DNA from: Azolla caroliniana
Taxonomy: Eukaryota; Polypodiophyta
NCBI GenBank assembly: GCA_043228905.1
Contig: JBHGNT010000007.1
Location: 22,320,001-22,384,000, forward strand
Direction: 5' to 3'
Length of the DNA: 64,000 bases
Shown here: positions 62,090 through 64,000 of the stretch, in pieces
How the letters are laid out: each line of letters begins with the position of its first letter
How positions within the stretch are numbered: position 1 is the stretch's first letter
The notes under the pieces: generated by a model
What the model was told of the DNA's origin: nothing
The model's database searches: none
What the model saw: the letters and a program-made list of their open reading frames with translations, nothing else
Made by a program: the position numbers and the translations under genes

Positions 62090-62850
62090 TTTTGGTTGAC
62101 AGAGTCACTAAACTTCGTACAACAAATGGTGGAACAAAGGGGGGTTATGGTCTAAATAAGTTCTTGAATCTCATGCCACATGCAGTTGTAGCTATACACA
62201 AGTGTGGCCTCGTATTCCTTCGAGTAGACCTGCAATGATGTGGTTGAATTTGAACCCTTGTGTAACCTTATATTCCACAAAGTGCCCTTGTAATAGAAAC
62301 CACATCTTACTATCATATTTCACCGACTATTCCCAAAGTAAATTGGTGGTAGTTGAAACTCGATTTATCTACCCCCTACATCCCATCAAGTTGTCATCTT
62401 GTAGTGTTTCAGCTAGAGTCTAACCTGCGCACAATCCTATATTCCATAGAGTGATCTTGCAGTAGATCAATCAAAGTTGAATCCAAGTGTATCCTCGTAT
62501 GCCATCAGTTTGTTGTGTCGTAAATTGGTGGTGGTTGAACCCTTGGGTAACCGAATGTACCACAACCTAGTGTTGTCGTAGATTGGTCGAACTCGAACCC
62601 ACACACGACCCTATATATTCCATCAATATTACTCTTGTGGCAGATCCGTCAAAGTCTACATATACCCAAGTCTATATCCACACTATGTTGCATCTTGTTG
62701 TAGTCGAGCAATACGTTAGGGCAGGCGGGAGTCAGACCCATGCGTAACCCTAATCTATATATGCCTACCACACACTTGGTCTTGTAGATGATTGGTCGGA
62801 CTTAGAACCCCACAAATTGAAGCCCTCCCATATTCCATCCAGTCCAGTTG
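62090..62850 (+). repeat. Degenerate ~75-bp repeat array upstream of the PLAC8-like gene
   Basis: Recurring words AACCC(T/A)-GTGTAACC-TATATTCCA and TTG-AGTAGAT(T/C)GGTC appear roughly every 70-80 bp. At least seven diverged copies. No ORF. Confidence 0.6.
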
Positions 62851-62890
62851 TCTCCTCTCTCTCTCTCTCTCTCTCTCCTCCTGAGTTAAC

Positions 62891-63010
62891 TAACTTAACT
62901 CGGGTTAAGTTGGGTAACTCGGGGTTAAGTTAGCTTAACTAGGGTTAAGTTAGCTTAACTAGGGTTAAGTTAGCTTAACTAGGGTTAAGTTAGCTTAACT
63001 AGGGTTAAGT
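62891..63010 (+). promoter_or_regulatory. Six 20-bp repeats with GGTTAA cores
   Basis: Exactly six 20-bp units; the last four are identical (TAGCTTAACTAGGGTTAAGT). Each carries GGTTAA, the core of the GT-1 box bound by plant trihelix factors; the four identical units also form an inverted pair CTTAAC/GTTAAG. They lie 201-320 bp upstream of the PLAC8-like ATG. Role as cis-elements is inferred. Confidence 0.55.
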
Positions 63011-63030
63011 TTGGGTCCTCAGAAAACGCG

Positions 63031-63101
63031 TTTCTTCTTCTTCTTCTTCTTCTTTCCTCTGTTCCAAGATCCGTATACAGTCTGCTTTCTGCATCCATCC
63101 A

Positions 63102-63137
<36 letters not shown>

Positions 63138-63151
63138 TTCTTCTTCTTCTT
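63031..63151 (+). repeat. TTC and TCA microsatellites in the gene leader
   Basis: TTC run 63031-63053, TCA run 63102-63136, TTC run 63137-63151, probably in the 5' UTR. A CT run at 62855-62878 lies further upstream. CT/TTC-rich leaders are common in plant genes. No clear TATA box was seen. Confidence 0.7.
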
Positions 63152-63210
63152 GATCTTCTTCTTGCGCTTGTTTAGCTCCATTCACGAACGCGCCCATTTC
63201 GAGCTCCGCC

Positions 63211-63472
63211 ATGGCTTCTTCTGTGGATGAGCAAGAGAGCCTTCTCAAGTCTTATTACGCCGACGAGAAGGATCCGGACACCAAGGATGTAGCCCACGAT
63301 GGCGCAGAGAAGAACGAGAACGAGGATTCTTCCGCCGTTTCTAATGGCTTCCCTCCCGTCATCGCCATAGGAACTCCTCCTCCTCCTCCACCTCCTCCTT
63401 CCTCTTGGAGTACTTCTCTCTTTGCTTGCTTCGGAAGTAATGATGAATTCTTCACGAGTGACGTAGAAGTCT
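63211..63472 (+). CDS. Probable PLAC8-domain protein, exon 1
   Basis: ATG at 63211 in good context (GCCATGG). 87 codons plus one base, then a consensus donor GTAAGT at 63473-63478. The product starts MASSVDEQESLLKSYYADEK, an acidic N-terminal region without signal peptide, then a proline run (PPPPPPPP, about 55-62), then SSWSTSLFACFGSNDEFFTS and DVEV. The W-ST-LF-CFG...E pattern with Cys next to the splice site resembles the start of the Cys-rich PLAC8 domain of plant membrane proteins (cell-number-regulator or cadmium-resistance type). The rest lies beyond the window. The family call rests on this short stretch. Confidence 0.6.
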
Positions 63473-64000
63473 GTAAGTTCCTAGATCTCTTATCTTTTTC
63501 TCATTCACGATTTGGTATTATCATTCTCGGCTTCTTCTTTCAATCGATTTGTAAACAAAGGCCGAGAAACGATGCTTTTAAAAGAGGCAGATAGTTAGAT
63601 TCAGATGTGTTTTTATGAGTTTTTGACAAGGGATAGATCGAGGACTCAGGATTTCCTAGAGATAGATCTATGCTATGGGTTAGTCAAGATCAGAATAAGG
63701 ATGCACTAACCAGAGATAGAGATTCTCAGGATTACTTGACGTGGTTCTTCCTAATCAAAATGAGAATAAGGTTCCATTTACCCGGGATATAAATTCTCAG
63801 GATTAGTTGGGGGGCAACAAGACAGAATTTTTACGAGGGAAATGCTTTACTTTTTACACAAACTTGGACATTCAGATTATTTATTGAAAGCCTGCAAGAA
63901 AAGGGTTCTAGGGTTATGACAGTCCAATTTTTGCATTCCTTAAGTTCCTCCCCCAAACCATTGCTGAATCCTATTTAGGAGTGAGATATTGTGTATCATT
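63473..64000 (+). other. Intron 1 (partial) of the PLAC8-like gene
   Basis: Begins GTAAGTTCC. No acceptor with a convincing PLAC8 exon is seen before the window end, so the intron is at least 528 bp. T-rich, as plant introns are. Confidence 0.5.

Noticed and set aside
62985-63248. Minus-strand 87-codon frame with poly-Asp and Glu
   Set aside because: Reverse reading of TCA/TTC microsatellites in the leader of the plus-strand gene.
1-64000. CRISPR arrays, bacterial operons, phage genes or rRNA genes
   Set aside because: No evenly spaced identical repeats with unique spacers, no ribosome-binding-site-led gene clusters and no rRNA signature; all tandem arrays here are satellites or LTR-internal.

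Overview
The window reads as land-plant nuclear DNA. It has nested plant-type LTR retrotransposons (Ty1/copia primed from initiator tRNA-Met, Ty3/gypsy), a plant L1-like LINE fragment, MITE/SINE-like relics, AT-rich spacer and, at the right edge, the first exon of a low-copy plant gene. I cannot fix the species. The interspersed DNA suggests a repeat-rich genome.

Layout. (1) 1-17,060: a decayed minus-strand Ty3/gypsy element (G1, Tat-like) with gag and protease at 15.5-17.06 kb, pol at 3.4-6.0 kb, an extra ORF at 0.75-2.87 kb and a 3' LTR. It is split by a minus-strand copia (C1, 6007-15410), which is itself split by a young, almost intact plus-strand copia (K1, 7162-12698, TSD GATAC, 711-bp LTRs). 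(2) 17,001-20,857: an inverted repeat whose left arm carries a 5'-truncated LINE (17459-19831) with a 16-bp target duplication. (3) 20.86-22.76 kb: AT-rich spacer. (4) 22,765-37,966: a plus-strand tandem copia array LTR-internal-LTR-internal-LTR (C3 and C4), interrupted by a solo LTR (27135-28173), gypsy wreckage (31.05-34.59 kb) and a SINE-like piece (35718-36158). (5) 37,967-47,791: a plus-strand gypsy pol end (G2) split by a minus-strand copia (Z1, 39417-47084, TSD CCATT), which contains a solo LTR (43069-43523, TSD CTTCA), two LTR-like inserts and a MITE-like insert with 23 G. (6) 47.8-50.1 kb: spacer with a ~205-bp tandem repeat. (7) 50,117-56,875: a plus-strand copia gag fragment (C5) fused head-to-head with a truncated minus-strand copia (C2), next to a collapsed gypsy (G3: LTR-gag-LTR piece). 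(8) 57,010-59,875: a minus-strand gypsy (G4) protease/RT with a separate 5' LTR. (9) 59.9-62.9 kb: degenerate tandem arrays. (10) 62,891-64,000: six 20-bp repeats carrying GGTTAA, a microsatellite-rich leader and exon 1 of a probable PLAC8-family protein.

The only plausible host gene is the PLAC8-like one. K1 is the only element that looks recently mobile. The other elements carry frameshifts, deletions and many stops, several of which look like CGA-to-TGA changes, as expected from decay of methylated cytosines. Family relations: C1, C2, C3, C4 and more distantly C5 share one gag type. K1, Z1 and the LTR at 40862-41400 share another.
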